A stretch of DNA of 64,000 nucleotides from Erysipelothrix tonsillarum DSM 14972. GTDB taxonomy: Bacteria > Bacillota_I > Bacilli_A > Erysipelotrichales > Erysipelotrichaceae. Location: positions 186,001 through 250,000 of the forward strand of contig NZ_KB892378.1 in assembly GCF_000373785.1 (NCBI RefSeq), given 5' to 3'. Both the position numbers and the translations under genes were made by a program. The notes under the pieces are model-generated. The model saw only the letters and a program-made list of their open reading frames with translations, did not search any database and was not told the DNA's origin. This document shows positions 51,922-60,508 of the stretch, one piece after another. Within the stretch, counting starts at the first letter, position 1. Every line of letters begins with the position of its first letter.

Positions 51922-52899
51922 ATGAGTGAAGTATTAAATAGAATTGAAAAAATCGGTATCGTTCCCGTAGTTAAAATAACTGAAATCGAAGATGCATTGC
52001 CAATGGCAACTGCACTTTATAACGGTGGCATCGATTGCATGGAAATCACATTCCGTAGTGAATTTGCATTACCAGGTATCGAAATCATCGCTAAAGAATT
52101 ACCAGATATGTTAATTGGAGCTGGTACTGTCTCATCTGTTTCCCAAGCCGAAACTGCAATCAAGGCTGGGGCTCAGTTCATTGTGACACCTGGATTTAAT
52201 CATGACGTTGTGAAATGGTGTGTTGAAAATGATGTTCTTATCTTACCTGGAATTTCTACAGCATCAGAACTTGAAACAGCAATCTCTTACGGATTGACAA
52301 ATGTTAAGTTCTTCCCTGCAGAATCAAGTGGTGGTGCTAAGAAAATTAAAGATCTCAGTGCTCCATATGCTGGCATTACATTTATGCCAACAGGCGGTAT
52401 TAACGCTAAGAACATGCATGATTACTTAGCTTTACCTTGCATTAACGCAATCGGCGGTAGCTTTATGTTACCTGCAGATGCAATTGCAGCTAAAGATTGG
52501 GAAACTATTGAGCGCCTAAGCCGTGAAGCAGTAGACGCATTGTTATCATATGAATTAATTCATATTGGTTTCAATAACAACACTAGTGAAGAAGCCAAAG
52601 AAAATGCTGAAGTAATATGTAATTTGTTTGGATTTAAATATTATGGAAAACCTAAGAGTCATTTCGCAGGCCGTGGTTTTGAATTCCTCAACACAGTAGG
52701 ACGTGGCGAACACGGACACTTTGGAATTTACACACCTTACCCAGAACGTGCGCTCTATCAATTAGAGAAAAAAGGAATCCATGTTATTGAAGATACGATT
52801 ACACGTAATAAAAAAACAAACAAAATCAACTTTGCATACTTAGATAAAGAAATCGCAGGATTTGCCATTCATTTGATTAATCCTGACGTGAAGATGTAG
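51922..52899 (+). CDS. kdgA: KDPG aldolase fused to a VOC-like domain
   Basis: A 325-residue two-domain protein. Residues 1-207 are a class I 2-keto-3-deoxy-6-phosphogluconate aldolase, with Glu41 in MEITFRSE and the Schiff-base Lys129 in NVKFFPAESSGG, making pyruvate and glyceraldehyde-3-P. Residues about 208-325 (ELIHIGFNNNTSEEAKENAE, EFLNTVGRGEHGHFGIYTP) resemble a vicinal-oxygen-chelate/glyoxalase-like fold. Typical aldolases are 205-215 residues. The added domain may bind a uronate or help stability. First gene of the catabolic operon. Confidence 0.9.
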   Translation: MSEVLNRIEKIGIVPVVKITEIEDALPMATALYNGGIDCMEITFRSEFALPGIEIIAKELPDMLIGAGTVSSVSQAETAIKAGAQFIVTPGFNHDVVKWCVENDVLILPGISTASELETAISYGLTNVKFFPAESSGGAKKIKDLSAPYAGITFMPTGGINAKNMHDYLALPCINAIGGSFMLPADAIAAKDWETIERLSREAVDALLSYELIHIGFNNNTSEEAKENAEVICNLFGFKYYGKPKSHFAGRGFEFLNTVGRGEHGHFGIYTPYPERALYQLEKKGIHVIEDTITRNKKTNKINFAYLDKEIAGFAIHLINPDVKM

Positions 52900-52912
52900 A
52901 GAGGTATTATAA

Positions 52913-53935
52913 ATGAAAAAAGTAATTACATTTGGAGAAATTATGCTTCGCCTCGCTCCAGAAGGTTACCTCCGTTTCTCGCAAGCTGATAAATATCAAG
53001 CGACTTACGGTGGTGGTGAAGCAAACGTTGCCGTCTCACTTGCAAACTTTGGTGTGGACGCAGCATTTGTTACAAAATTACCTACCCATGCGATTGGGCA
53101 AAACGCTGTAAACGACCTCCGTCGTTACGGTGTTGATACAAGCAAAATCACACGTGGTGGTGATCGTGTCGGAATCTATTTCCTTGAAAAAGGTGCTTCA
53201 CAACGTGCAAGTCAAGTTGTCTATGACCGCGCACACTCAGCAATCGCTGAAGCAAAACCCGAAGATTTTGACTGGGATGCAATATTTGAAGGCTATGACT
53301 GGTTCCATACAACAGGAATCACACCAGCATTAGGTGAAAACGTAGCTGCAATCACAATTGAAGCCGCAAAAGCAGCGAAAAAACATGGTTTAACTGTGAG
53401 TTGCGACTTAAACTTCCGTAAGAAATTATGGAGTAATGAGCAAGCAAACAAAACAATGGGTGAATTAATGGAATTTGTTGATGTTGTCATCGCAAATGAA
53501 GAAGATTCACACGATGTATTTGGTATCTCAGCTTCAAATACTGATATCACTACTGGTGAAATCAATCACGATGGTTATATTGATGTTGCAAAACAACTAC
53601 ACGAGCGCTTTAATTTTAAAGCGGTTGCTATCACATTACGTGAAAGCATCTCTGCAAGTGATAACAATTGGTCAACCATGCTTTATACTGGCGATCAAGC
53701 ATATTTCTCAAAAAAATATAATGTTCGCATTGTAGACCGCGTTGGTGGTGGTGACTCATTCGGTGCTGGATTAATCTATTCAATGCTTAATGACTACGCA
53801 CCTCAAGATACAATTGAATTCGCAACAGCAGCTAGCTGCTTAAAACACTCCATTGAGGGTGACTATAACCGTGTCACAGTTCAGGAAGTGGAAACACTTG
53901 CTAAAGGTGACGGTTCAGGTCGTGTACAACGATAG
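52913..53935 (+). CDS. kdgK: 2-keto-3-deoxygluconate kinase (PfkB family)
   Basis: A 340-residue ribokinase-like sugar kinase making KDPG from KDG. It has the substrate motif YGGGEANVAVSLANFG and the ATP/catalytic motif VDRVGGGDSFGAGLIYSML with the catalytic Asp in GGGDSF. It starts 13 bases after kdgA in the same operon. Kinase assignment as KDG-specific rests on context. Confidence 0.9.
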   Translation: MKKVITFGEIMLRLAPEGYLRFSQADKYQATYGGGEANVAVSLANFGVDAAFVTKLPTHAIGQNAVNDLRRYGVDTSKITRGGDRVGIYFLEKGASQRASQVVYDRAHSAIAEAKPEDFDWDAIFEGYDWFHTTGITPALGENVAAITIEAAKAAKKHGLTVSCDLNFRKKLWSNEQANKTMGELMEFVDVVIANEEDSHDVFGISASNTDITTGEINHDGYIDVAKQLHERFNFKAVAITLRESISASDNNWSTMLYTGDQAYFSKKYNVRIVDRVGGGDSFGAGLIYSMLNDYAPQDTIEFATAASCLKHSIEGDYNRVTVQEVETLAKGDGSGRVQR

Positions 53936-53948
53936 GAAAGGAATTAAT

Positions 53949-54743
53949 ATGAGTAACTTTAAAATGGAAAACTTCCGTTTAGACGGAAAAATCGCTCTTG
54001 TAACAGGAGCATCATACGGTATTGGATTTGCTTTAGCTCAAGGATATGCTGAAGCAGGTGCAACAATCGTATTTAACGATATTAATCAAGAACTTGTAGA
54101 CAAAGGACTTGCAGCATACGAAGCAGAAGGTATTAAAGCTCATGGTTACGTATGTGATGTAACAAATGAAGAACAAGTTACAGCATTAATTAAAACAATT
54201 GAAGAAGAAGTCGGAACAATTGATATCCTCGTAAATAACGCTGGTATCATCAAACGTGTTCCAATGATCGAAATGTCAGTTGAAGACTGGCGTCAAGTTA
54301 TTGACATCGATCTTAACGGACCATTCATTATGTCAAAAGCTGTTCTTCCTTCAATGATCGAAAAAGGTCACGGTAAAATCATTAACATTTGTTCAATGAT
54401 GAGTGAACTTGGACGTGAAACTGTAAGTGCTTATGCTGCCGCTAAAGGTGGACTAAAAATGCTTACTAAGAATATTGCATCAGAATACGGTGAACACAAT
54501 ATTCAATGTAATGGAATTGGACCTGGTTATATTGAAACACCTCAAACAGCTCCATTACGCGTTGATGGACATCCATTCAACAGCTTTATTATTTCAAAAA
54601 CACCCGCTGCACGTTGGGGTAAACCTGAAGATTTAATGGGACCTGCTGTATTCTTAGCTTCTGAAGCATCAGACTTCGTAAACGGACACATCCTTTACGT
54701 TGACGGTGGTATCTTAGCTTATATTGGTAAACAACCAGCATAA
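53949..54743 (+). CDS. SDR-family oxidoreductase (KduD/DhuD or gluconate 5-dehydrogenase type)
   Basis: A 264-residue classical short-chain dehydrogenase: TGASYGIG cofactor motif, VNNAGI, catalytic Ser in ICSMMSELG and YAAAK. In hyaluronan cluster logic it reduces 2,5-diketo-3-deoxygluconate to KDG, like streptococcal DhuD. The start at 53949 has AGGAAAGGA upstream; the longer upstream frame overlaps kdgK and is not supported. Confidence 0.85.
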   Translation: MSNFKMENFRLDGKIALVTGASYGIGFALAQGYAEAGATIVFNDINQELVDKGLAAYEAEGIKAHGYVCDVTNEEQVTALIKTIEEEVGTIDILVNNAGIIKRVPMIEMSVEDWRQVIDIDLNGPFIMSKAVLPSMIEKGHGKIINICSMMSELGRETVSAYAAAKGGLKMLTKNIASEYGEHNIQCNGIGPGYIETPQTAPLRVDGHPFNSFIISKTPAARWGKPEDLMGPAVFLASEASDFVNGHILYVDGGILAYIGKQPA

Positions 54744-54774
54744 TTAAGCAACCTATTACAACATGAATCGAACG

Positions 54775-54798
54775 CCACGTGGTGGACACACCACGTGG
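54775..54798 (+). promoter_or_regulatory. Intercistronic hairpin between SDR and isomerase genes
   Basis: A perfect 10-base stem, CCACGTGGTG/CACCACGTGG, with loop GACA and no T-run. It may stabilise or process the operon mRNA and set the relative output of the last gene. Confidence 0.7.
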
Positions 54799-54820
54799 AT
54801 TATTAGAAAGAGGACTATCA

Positions 54821-55462
54821 ATGAAAATTGCATTAATTAACGAAAACTCACAAGCTGCTAAAAACGGAATTATCTTAGCATCACTAACACAAGAAGCTGA
54901 AAAAGCTGGACACACAGTTGTAAACTACGGTATGTACAACGGAGAACAAGAACACCAATTAACATATGTTAAAAATGGACTTCTTGCTTCAATCTTATTA
55001 ACAACAAAAGCTGTAGACTTTGTTGTTACAGGTTGTGGAACAGGTCAAGGTGCTATGTTAGCATGTAACTCATTCCCAAATGTACTTTGTGGACACGTTA
55101 CAGATCCTTTAGATGCTTACCTATTCGGTCAAGTAAATGATGGTAACTGTATTGCAATGCCATTTGCACAAGGCTTCGGTTGGGGTGGCGAATTAAACCT
55201 TAACTACACATTTGAAAAATTATTCTCAGAACCATTCGGTGGTGGATACCCTAAAGATCGCGTTATCCCTGAACAACGCAACAAAAAAATCTTAGACGGT
55301 GTTAAAAAAGTTACACACCAACCATTAATTAAAATCCTTAAAGAAATCGATCAAGACTTCTTAAAAGAAACAATTGACTACCCTGAATTCAAAGAATTAT
55401 TCTTTGAAAGCTGTCAAGATGCAGAAATCGCTGAATACCTTAAATCAGTTTTAGCTGCTTAA
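54821..55462 (+). CDS. RpiB/LacAB-family isomerase (DhuI-like)
   Basis: A 213-residue sugar-phosphate-isomerase fold protein: MKIALINENSQAAKNGIILA and the catalytic-Cys segment VVTGCGTGQGAMLACN. In streptococcal hyaluronan clusters a relative (DhuI) isomerises 4-deoxy-5-threo-hexosulose uronate, replacing KduI; that role is likely here as no KduI is seen. The start at 54821 has AAAGAGG upstream. Last gene of the operon; no terminator lies directly after it. Confidence 0.85.
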   Translation: MKIALINENSQAAKNGIILASLTQEAEKAGHTVVNYGMYNGEQEHQLTYVKNGLLASILLTTKAVDFVVTGCGTGQGAMLACNSFPNVLCGHVTDPLDAYLFGQVNDGNCIAMPFAQGFGWGGELNLNYTFEKLFSEPFGGGYPKDRVIPEQRNKKILDGVKKVTHQPLIKILKEIDQDFLKETIDYPEFKELFFESCQDAEIAEYLKSVLAA

Positions 55463-55474
55463 TAAAATAATGAC

Positions 55475-55795
55475 AATACGAAGACTCCACAAACGATTCG
55501 TATTCAAATTTTCTCCAAATCACACACTGAAACTGTGTCTTACAACTTGTAATTTCTCCTTTATCACATTTCAGTGCCCTTCTACTGGCTTCCAATCGTA
55601 GAAGGTTAAAGAGGCCTAGTTCTCCGATATAATTAGGTCCTCTTCATTTGATAGCAGCACGACGTTTATCGTCTCTCTTCCTTAATTTATGCTGCTATCG
55701 GTAAGCGCAATGGTTTCATCTATATCCCGTCTTAGATTGAAACTACTATAATATAATAAATAAGAAAAAGACCCTGCTTCCTGGGTCTTTTTCTT
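55475..55795 (+). ncRNA. Multi-hairpin RNA tract with UCC (GGA) motif in nearly every loop
   Basis: The 331 bases after the isomerase gene hold no gene. They fold as consecutive stems: 55475-55482/55497-55504; 55525-55532/55569-55576; 55578-55585/55598-55605; 55609-55618/55634-55644; 55650-55659/55690-55699; 55713-55722/55733-55743; and terminator 55762-55774/55783-55795. TCC lies in unpaired sequence at 55486, 55514, 55557, 55591, 55623, 55679, 55725 and 55779. Read rightward this is the 3' UTR of the catabolic operon with anti-Shine-Dalgarno-like loops, ending in a terminator. Read leftward it shows GGA in every loop, as in CsrA-sponge RNAs. Strand is uncertain; plus is favoured. Confidence 0.55.
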
Positions 55796-55800
55796 ATTTT
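55762..55800. terminator. Bidirectional terminator
   Basis: Thirteen-base stem (55762-55774/55783-55795) with T-rich flanks on both strands; it ends both the surface-protein gene and, on the plus strand, the catabolic operon with its structured tail. Confidence 0.85.
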
Positions 55801-57929
55801 CGGCGTAATACCATTCCTAAAATACAGAGAATACTTCCTAAGAGCCATGTGGATGTTTCTGTTACACCTGTATGCGGTAATTCCTGCTGTATTGGCGTTT
55901 CTATTTGAGTTGTAACTACGCCTTCTGACTCCCTATATTCAGGTTTTATCGGCTCTAAAGTCATTTCAGTTACTGGATTTGTAATTTTATTTTCAGCCAT
56001 CACATGACGATCAAGGCTCGCTCCTTGATTACGTGGCAAGTCTTCTTGTAAGACCTCCGCACGTATTTCAGAAACATCATTCGTCTCATAGACTCGATTT
56101 TCGAAGTTTGTTGGCTGTTCAAGACCATCCTTGTTTGCAGTTGATATTGGTGTTACTGCAGCACGTTCCACCACCGATCTTACAGATTCCGTATTGTAGG
56201 ATAAATCCTTCGACGTTATTTTTGTATTGAAGTTTGGTTTCTCTTGCACCGTCTGTTTAGCAGCTTGGGACTGGAACACTTCCTTTACAGATGGCGTACG
56301 TTTTTCTGGATGTAGTCTTTGAGTTAGTATTTCTGCTTTCTTATCAACGACAACCTTCGGTTCAATCTCGTCTGATACTGGCTTGGTAGTATTTGTGTTT
56401 GATTGTTCACGATTTGATAGGACCTCTTTAACCGATTGCTTGGAGGCATCCGGTTGAGTTTCATCAAGGGATTGCTTTACAGCCTGTTCCTTATCGCTCT
56501 CCTTCTGTGTATTCAACGCATTTTCCACCTTTTCTTCCACTTCAGTTTTAGTTTCAACTCCATTTATCGCGGGCTGTAATTGTTCCTCACGAGCCTTCGC
56601 AGAGTCCAATTCACCGGTAACTTCCACTACCGGTTCAGTATGTTTGGCTTTTGAATCGGTATCTGGGTTATCTTGTTTTGCAACCACTGGACTTAAATTT
56701 TGTTTATCGGATGGTTTTGGTTCGTTGTGACTTTTGGAAACTGTTGAATTCATACTAATGGTGTCACGTTGTTTAAAAGGATATATATTCAAATCATAGT
56801 GATCAATCAATTCCTCCAGTTCTTGTTTGTTTTTGACGTTATATTGCGCTCTTAAGGCTTCTCGTTCTTCGTTGGGTAACTGATTAAATCGCGCAATAAT
56901 TGTATCGATGCGCTGCATCATTCGATCATCATATTTTTTCTTAAGATTTTCCAAACTACAATGAGGTAAACGATCATCACTATACACGTGATGCATCATG
57001 GTATTCATCGCTGTATTTGGGATCTCAGGGATTATCACATCTTCTAATTGCTCAAAAGAGCGCGCGGGTTGCCTTTGGTCAAAGATTTCAAAACGGCCTC
57101 GCACACCCATGGTGAGGTTGTTAAGAGGTTTACTTGGATCTTTCGCAATTGTAGCGCTGCTACCTTCCACTTCAAACTTTAATTGTCCGTAGCCAAAACG
57201 TCCTTCGTCTTTAAGACGTATACGTTTCATATCACCTTCCGAAGTAACTTCAAGTGTACCACCTTCAAATTGAATTTTCGGCTTTGTTTTTGAAAGTGAA
57301 TAACGCCTAATCTCGGGTTCTTTTCCTTCTATTGGACGTATTACGGACACTTCAACATCAACAATTTCTTTAAAAATCAAATTATTATGATCATCATTTT
57401 CCATTTGGAATGGACTTAAATAAATATCATAACCTACCATTCCTTTTCCGTGAGGATGAAGCCCCTTAAAATCATCATTTACATCAATGTACCACTGCGT
57501 AAGTCCCACATTTTTCTTTAAACTACGAACTTTAAAAGGGAATCGTTTCGGTCTAGACACATCCAAAATTGGCATTGTAATTTTATTGGGTCTCAATACC
57601 CCTTTCATGTCATAGCGGTTTGTTCGCACGACCGGTTCTTCGCGACTTGTATCAATAAGGTAGGCATAGTTTTGATAATTGTCGATGCCTTCATCCAAAT
57701 CATCTTGTAACAGCGTATAGTAATAATCTAACTCAATTTTATCGCAGACAAATGATCTCGATCCATCCTCAAACACTTGAATCACCGGACGATAACTTGA
57801 AGCACTAATATCATACTTCTTTAAGAGATAATCCTTCACTTCTTCATCATAAGAGGCTGACGCTGTAACAGGTAAAAATACAGTCACACATATGACCGTA
57901 ATCGATAATATGATCGTTTTAAATTTCAT
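55794..57929 (-). CDS. LPxTG-type surface protein of unknown function
   Basis: A 711-residue secreted protein: a signal peptide (about residues 1-26), a structured N-terminal region to about residue 390 with no recognised domain, a long charged low-complexity region rich in Gln/Lys/Glu/Thr with repeated SVKEV-type motifs, and a sortase signal LPHTG followed by a hydrophobic segment and VLRRK. Start at 57929 with AAAGGAGC upstream. Adhesin or extracellular-matrix binding is possible but not shown. Confidence 0.8.
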   Translation of the reverse strand: MKFKTIILSITVICVTVFLPVTASASYDEEVKDYLLKKYDISASSYRPVIQVFEDGSRSFVCDKIELDYYYTLLQDDLDEGIDNYQNYAYLIDTSREEPVVRTNRYDMKGVLRPNKITMPILDVSRPKRFPFKVRSLKKNVGLTQWYIDVNDDFKGLHPHGKGMVGYDIYLSPFQMENDDHNNLIFKEIVDVEVSVIRPIEGKEPEIRRYSLSKTKPKIQFEGGTLEVTSEGDMKRIRLKDEGRFGYGQLKFEVEGSSATIAKDPSKPLNNLTMGVRGRFEIFDQRQPARSFEQLEDVIIPEIPNTAMNTMMHHVYSDDRLPHCSLENLKKKYDDRMMQRIDTIIARFNQLPNEEREALRAQYNVKNKQELEELIDHYDLNIYPFKQRDTISMNSTVSKSHNEPKPSDKQNLSPVVAKQDNPDTDSKAKHTEPVVEVTGELDSAKAREEQLQPAINGVETKTEVEEKVENALNTQKESDKEQAVKQSLDETQPDASKQSVKEVLSNREQSNTNTTKPVSDEIEPKVVVDKKAEILTQRLHPEKRTPSVKEVFQSQAAKQTVQEKPNFNTKITSKDLSYNTESVRSVVERAAVTPISTANKDGLEQPTNFENRVYETNDVSEIRAEVLQEDLPRNQGASLDRHVMAENKITNPVTEMTLEPIKPEYRESEGVVTTQIETPIQQELPHTGVTETSTWLLGSILCILGMVLRRK

Positions 57930-58000
57930 TACTTGCTCCTTTCCCGGCAATTATATCATCGTAAAATTTTAAACTATCTTAAATAAAAACCATTTATACA

Positions 58001-58022
58001 AAAAAAAATGCCCGAAGGCATT
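58001..58022 (-). terminator. Terminator of the duplicated-domain membrane protein
   Basis: AATGCC/GGCATT stem with TTCG loop and eight T on the minus strand. Confidence 0.85.
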
Positions 58023-59148
58023 AAGGTGTTGGCGAACACGTTAAATTATTATCTTGCATCTCAAGCAAGACGTGTTCTAATGTTTGTTGCACCGACACGG
58101 GTTGCATCGGAACATAGAGTTCCTCATCAATTTCATTTCCCTTTAACATTAAATTGGTATAACCTGATGCAATCGCAAATTCACGCTGATTCACTTGATA
58201 TTGATAAACCATCATCAACGTCCCATTAACATATGGATGCTTCGTATCTTTATCTTGGGCATTGGCTATATTTTTAGGTAGAACCCCATAACATACATAC
58301 ATCTCCTTAACAGCTGTCGCCAAGGAATCTTCCACACGTTTTTGAGCGGACATTTTAAGGCTATCGAGAATATTAATCTGGTCATAATCTTTAGGCACCT
58401 TCGCAAGTGCGTCTACATCAAATGCCATACTTGTTTGCGCTAAAATAATCTGATGTTCATTCATAAAGGCTTTCCCAGATGACGTCGGTTTAACAGACAC
58501 AGTCACAGAGTCACCAATGGAGAGCTCGTTTGAATTTATTATGGAGTAATCCAACATTGGAAGCAGTTGGGCCGTGATATCATCTGGAACTGATACATTC
58601 GTGATGTCGACTTCCGCTACACCTTCCCCATTAGAACCGCTATAAATTAACTTAATCCCATCAAAAGGATCGAAAACAATTTCATTATGGATTTCTTGGA
58701 CAATATAAACCTTTTTCGTCTCAGTAAACACCAATTTATTAGATTCCATAAAACGTTGCGTTGATTCCGGAACCTTTGCAGATAAAACAACACGATCGCC
58801 CTTTTTTAAATTATAGTTTGGTTCTAACGTGTACTTAATCGCCTTATGAACACGGTTTAATTGCGGATCCGATTCAATCAGTTTTTTATTGATTTCAATC
58901 ATTCCAAAGGCACCATCCCCTTCGCCTTGAAAACGAACATTCACATTCGCAAACGGATCAATTTCCGTTTCACGATAAATATGGTCCCACAAAAAATAAC
59001 CACCAACCCCAATAAAACCAATCACTAGGAGCGTAATAATTAGACGGGTCCGATTCTTAGCCGATTCATCAGGAACATAGTTCTCCGTTTCCTCAACTTT
59101 AGATGGTTTGTGTTCAGCTTTTCGGATATTTTGTTTATTTTCTGACAT
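58021..59148 (-). CDS. Membrane-anchored protein with duplicated domain, function unknown
   Basis: A 375-residue protein with a charged cytoplasmic N-terminus, one membrane helix (residues about 35-55) and an extracellular part containing two similar units (about residues 63-150 and 158-245). Each starts IDPFANVNV or FDPFDGIKL and continues with a Gly/Glu loop and GDRV/GDSV strand. The arrangement recalls TcaA/YvbJ-like cell-envelope proteins, but the N-terminal zinc ribbon of those is absent. Not assigned. Confidence 0.7.
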   Translation of the reverse strand: MSENKQNIRKAEHKPSKVEETENYVPDESAKNRTRLIITLLVIGFIGVGGYFLWDHIYRETEIDPFANVNVRFQGEGDGAFGMIEINKKLIESDPQLNRVHKAIKYTLEPNYNLKKGDRVVLSAKVPESTQRFMESNKLVFTETKKVYIVQEIHNEIVFDPFDGIKLIYSGSNGEGVAEVDITNVSVPDDITAQLLPMLDYSIINSNELSIGDSVTVSVKPTSSGKAFMNEHQIILAQTSMAFDVDALAKVPKDYDQINILDSLKMSAQKRVEDSLATAVKEMYVCYGVLPKNIANAQDKDTKHPYVNGTLMMVYQYQVNQREFAIASGYTNLMLKGNEIDEELYVPMQPVSVQQTLEHVLLEMQDNNLTCSPTP

Positions 59149-59254
59149 AGAACCTCCTCTTTGTTTAATAATAGCATGGAATGAATTGAGATTGTACCCA
59201 TATACTGTCCTAAATGAACACTTTTGATGTCAGTGATAAGTACACCTTATGACA

Positions 59255-59279
59255 AAGAAAAAGCACACATGAGTGTGCT
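59255..59279 (-). terminator. Terminator of the YhiN-type gene
   Basis: AGCACAC/GTGTGCT stem, tetraloop, T-rich tail on the minus strand; overlaps the stop codon. Confidence 0.85.
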
Positions 59280-60450
59280 AATCTTCTAAAGCATAAAGTC
59301 CTGCAGTATAACCCGTCGAAAATGCGGAAGTAATGTTAAAGCCTCCAGTATAAGCATTATAATCCATCAACTCACCACAGAATGAAATGGTAGGATTAAT
59401 TTTAGATCGCATTGTTTTAGGATCAATTTCTTTGAGATTTACACCGCCATTTGTAACAAAGGCATGTGCAAATCCTCGGGTCGCATAAACTGTCATCGGA
59501 AATGCTTTTAAAGTTTGAATCATTTCATGGTCGTTCTTACAAAACGTTTTGAAATAAGCAATAAGACGCTTGGGAATCCCTTGTTCTTGGACCGACGTCT
59601 CAAGATCTTCATAAGCTTGCAATTGTTCCAAGGTAACCTTAGGTAAAAAATCAATCGCTAGATGAACAGGACTTTCTTTTTCCAAAATACGCATCACATA
59701 AAAACTAGCACGCAATGCCGCAGGTCCGGAAATACCGAAATGCGTAAACAATAAATCATGAGTAATACTATGCTTGATTTTCTTTCCTTTATACACATGG
59801 ATGGTAACGTCGTGAAATGATAAGCCCTGAAGTGTTTTCTCTTGAACAAAGACATCATTTGAAACCAAAGGAACCTCAGCCGGTACGAGGTCTGTAATGG
59901 AATGACCCAAAGTTTTAGATAATTCATAACCATTCCCATCTGAACCCGTTCCAGGTAGCGTTCTACTACCAGTAGCAAGAATCAAATGATCGTAATTAAA
60001 GCGATCTGTCTCCGTCACCACAACTTGTGCTTTAGGATCAATTTCTGTAACAAAAGCATGTAAGTGAACCTCCACACCGGACGCTTCAAGCTTGCGGTCT
60101 AACGCTGCAACAATATCTTGTGATTTATTGCTTTCAGGAAAAACACGATGGTGGTCTTCGATTTTTAAAGGACAACCATTTTCCGGGAAAAATGCTTGAA
60201 TGTTTTGCGGATTGAAATTCGTTAAACTTGAGAAAAGAAACTTCCCGTTTTTAGGGACATGCTTGATGACTTCTTCATTACTTACATTGGCCGTTACATT
60301 ACAACGCCCTCCGCCCGTCATGCGTAATTTCTTACCCAAGCGTTCATTTCGTTCCAATAAAATAACATGAGCATGGGGATGGTTTTTTTTCGCAGAGATT
60401 GCAGCCATCATCCCCGATGGTCCGCCTCCAATTACAACAACATTTTTCAT
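59278..60450 (-). CDS. NAD(P)/FAD-dependent oxidoreductase, HI0933/YhiN family
   Basis: A 390-residue flavoprotein: VVVIGGGPSGMMAAISAKKN, the family signature LRMTGGGRCNVTA, PENGCPLKIEDHHRVFPES, LILATGSRTLPGTGSDGNGY and a C-terminal CGELMDYNAYTGGFNITSAF. It is conserved in Firmicutes but its substrate is unknown. Monocistronic. Confidence 0.9.
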   Translation of the reverse strand: MKNVVVIGGGPSGMMAAISAKKNHPHAHVILLERNERLGKKLRMTGGGRCNVTANVSNEEVIKHVPKNGKFLFSSLTNFNPQNIQAFFPENGCPLKIEDHHRVFPESNKSQDIVAALDRKLEASGVEVHLHAFVTEIDPKAQVVVTETDRFNYDHLILATGSRTLPGTGSDGNGYELSKTLGHSITDLVPAEVPLVSNDVFVQEKTLQGLSFHDVTIHVYKGKKIKHSITHDLLFTHFGISGPAALRASFYVMRILEKESPVHLAIDFLPKVTLEQLQAYEDLETSVQEQGIPKRLIAYFKTFCKNDHEMIQTLKAFPMTVYATRGFAHAFVTNGGVNLKEIDPKTMRSKINPTISFCGELMDYNAYTGGFNITSAFSTGYTAGLYALED

Positions 60451-60481
60451 ACATTACTCCAATCTTTCTCTTATTATACAT

Positions 60482-60508
60482 AAAAAGAGTGATGAAATCA
60501 TCACTCTT
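60482..60508 (-). terminator. Terminator of the aminotransferase gene
   Basis: Eleven-base arms 60485-60495 and 60498-60508, T-run on the minus strand, overlapping the stop codon. Confidence 0.85.

Noticed and set aside
55463-55793. T-box, riboswitch, tmRNA, RNase P or 6S RNA in the structured tract
   Set aside because: No T-box sequence, none of the conserved cores I know for those RNAs, and on the plus strand it lies downstream rather than upstream of genes.
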